Source: Variovorax ginsengisoli (lineage in GTDB: Bacteria > Pseudomonadota > Gammaproteobacteria > Burkholderiales > Burkholderiaceae_C). Taken from it: a DNA stretch of 64,000 nt. A program made the position numbers and the translations under genes. Every line of letters begins with the position of its first letter. Position 1 is the stretch's first letter. Under the pieces are notes generated by a model. That model did no database searches. It had not been told where the DNA came from and saw only the letters and a program-made list of their open reading frames with translations. Below are positions 63,118-64,000 of the stretch, piece after piece. The stretch is from contig NZ_RCZJ01000001.1 of NCBI RefSeq assembly GCF_006438845.1, forward strand, positions 1,054,001 to 1,118,000, written 5' to 3'.

Positions 63118-64000
63118 ATGCCCCTGGTGAGCGCCCTCCCATCTTCCTTCCCCCCTTCGATCGACAGCAGCCGCCGCCCGATCCGAGAGCTGCCCGACGA
63201 GCTGATCAGCCAGATCGCTGCAGGCGAAGTGGTCGAACGGCCTGCCTCGGTGGTGCGCGAGCTGGTCGACAACGCACTCGATGCCGGCGCGTTGCAAGTG
63301 ACCTTGCGGCTGTCGGCGGGCGGTGTGCGGCTCATCTCCGTCGAGGACGACGGCCAGGGCATTCCGCGCGAGGAACTGCCGGTCGCGTTGCGCCGCCATG
63401 CCACCAGCAAGATCGCGAGCCTCGGTGACCTCGAGACCGTCGGAACGATGGGTTTTCGCGGCGAGGCGTTGGCCGCCATCAACGCGATCGCGGAGCTGAC
63501 CCTCCTTTCGCGTGCGCAAGGCGCCGACGCCGCGTGGGCGCTCGATGGCCGCACCGGCGAGTTGCGGCAGGTGGCACGCGCCGCCGGCAGCACGGTCGAG
63601 GTCCATGAACTGTTCTACGCCACGCCGGCACGCCGCAAGTTCCTGAAGACCGATGCCACCGAGCTGGCGCATTGCGTGGAGGCGGTGCGTCGCCACGCGC
63701 TGGCGCGCCCCGACGTCGGCTTCGCCATCTGGCACGAAGGCAAGCTGGTCGAACAGTGGCGCGCCACCGCCGCCCGCGACCCGCGGCTGGCCGATGCGCT
63801 GAGCGACGACTTCGTGGCGCGCAGCGTCGCCGTCGCGCATACGCGGGGCGCGGTGCGCGTCGAAGGCCGCGCCGGCATTCCCGACGCGGCGCGTTCGCGC
63901 GGCGACCAGCAGTTTTTCTACGTCAACGGGCGCTTCGTCCGCGACAAGGTGCTCAGCCACGCGGTGCGGAGCGCCTACGAAGACGTGTTGCATGGGCAAC
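63118..64000 (+). CDS. mutL: DNA mismatch repair protein MutL, N-terminal part (cut by window edge)
   Basis: The first 294 residues of MutL, the ATPase that links mismatch recognition by MutS to strand excision. A 20-residue Ser/Pro-rich front precedes IRELPDELISQIAAGEVVER. The GHKL ATPase motifs follow: RELVDNALDAGA (catalytic Glu and Mg-binding Asn), EDDGQGIPREELPVALRRHA, and TMGFRGEALAAINAIAELTL. After VHELFYATPARRKFLK comes the transducer domain with FFYVNGRFVRDKVLSHAV. The gene continues past base 64000. Confidence 0.94.
   Translation, partial: MPLVSALPSSFPPSIDSSRRPIRELPDELISQIAAGEVVERPASVVRELVDNALDAGALQVTLRLSAGGVRLISVEDDGQGIPREELPVALRRHATSKIASLGDLETVGTMGFRGEALAAINAIAELTLLSRAQGADAAWALDGRTGELRQVARAAGSTVEVHELFYATPARRKFLKTDATELAHCVEAVRRHALARPDVGFAIWHEGKLVEQWRATAARDPRLADALSDDFVARSVAVAHTRGAVRVEGRAGIPDAARSRGDQQFFYVNGRFVRDKVLSHAVRSAYEDVLHGQ

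Overview
The window looks like chromosomal DNA of a high-GC betaproteobacterium, most probably a Comamonadaceae member of the Variovorax type. I infer this from the very high G+C in third codon positions, TRAP transporters beside aromatic-catabolism genes, and the styles of the ETF-QO, SuhB, TrmJ and QueG genes; no rRNA or marker gene here settles the species. Coding density is high: no stretch over about 300 bases lacks a gene or gene remnant, and I see no tRNA, rRNA, CRISPR array, intact insertion sequence or prophage.

Layout. 0-6 kb: the start of a secreted protein (cut by the window edge), a class III CoA-transferase, a periplasmic GH3 beta-glucosidase and, divergent from it, the periplasmic glucan protein OpgG. 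6-14.5 kb: a likely uptake and catabolism cluster with a TRAP transporter operon (dctP, aroQ, dctQ, dctM), an IclR regulator, a second solitary dctP, a TetR regulator, a 3-oxoacid CoA-transferase pair (scoA/scoB) and a PAS-LuxR regulator. Three of the four control regions carry clear palindromes. 14.5-22.7 kb: a small unknown protein, an RNase HI-like protein, a DedA-rhodanese fusion, a CAP-domain lipoprotein, an MFS exporter, an FKBP isomerase, ethanolamine ammonia-lyase (eutBC) and a lipoprotein. 22.8-27.4 kb: a three-subunit membrane dehydrogenase (small subunit, GMC flavoprotein, triheme cytochrome c) and an AhpD-like protein. 27.5-32.2 kb: lipid A phosphoethanolamine transferase, a PAP2 phosphatase and a divergent two-component system, a likely envelope-modification regulon with shared direct-repeat boxes. 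32.2-34.5 kb: thioesterase and ETF-QO.

34.6-43.9 kb: a two-partner-secretion / contact-dependent-inhibition locus on the minus strand. A roughly 8 kb filamentous hemagglutinin (CdiA-like) gene is broken by four frame disruptions, one of them caused by a 161-bp tandem duplication. It ends in a lower-GC, unrecognised toxin-like ORF and an overlapping small membrane protein that looks like its immunity protein. Beyond these lies a displaced, decayed copy of the hemagglutinin repeat region that abuts ETF-QO. This is the most unusual part of the window.

44-50.7 kb: cysE, trmJ, suhB, a FUSC-type membrane protein, an MscS channel and a YgiW-like OB-fold protein. 50.7-53.4 kb: a LysR regulator divergent from a DsbA-like protein and an atypical metallo-beta-lactamase-fold protein. 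53.4-57 kb: a QseBC-like two-component system, then a YqjI-like histidine-rich PadR regulator followed directly by a YqjH-like siderophore-interacting flavoprotein. 57-64 kb: a cache-type diguanylate cyclase, queG, tsaE, an AmiC-type amidase, a glycine-zipper lipoprotein, a DedA protein and the 5' part of mutL.
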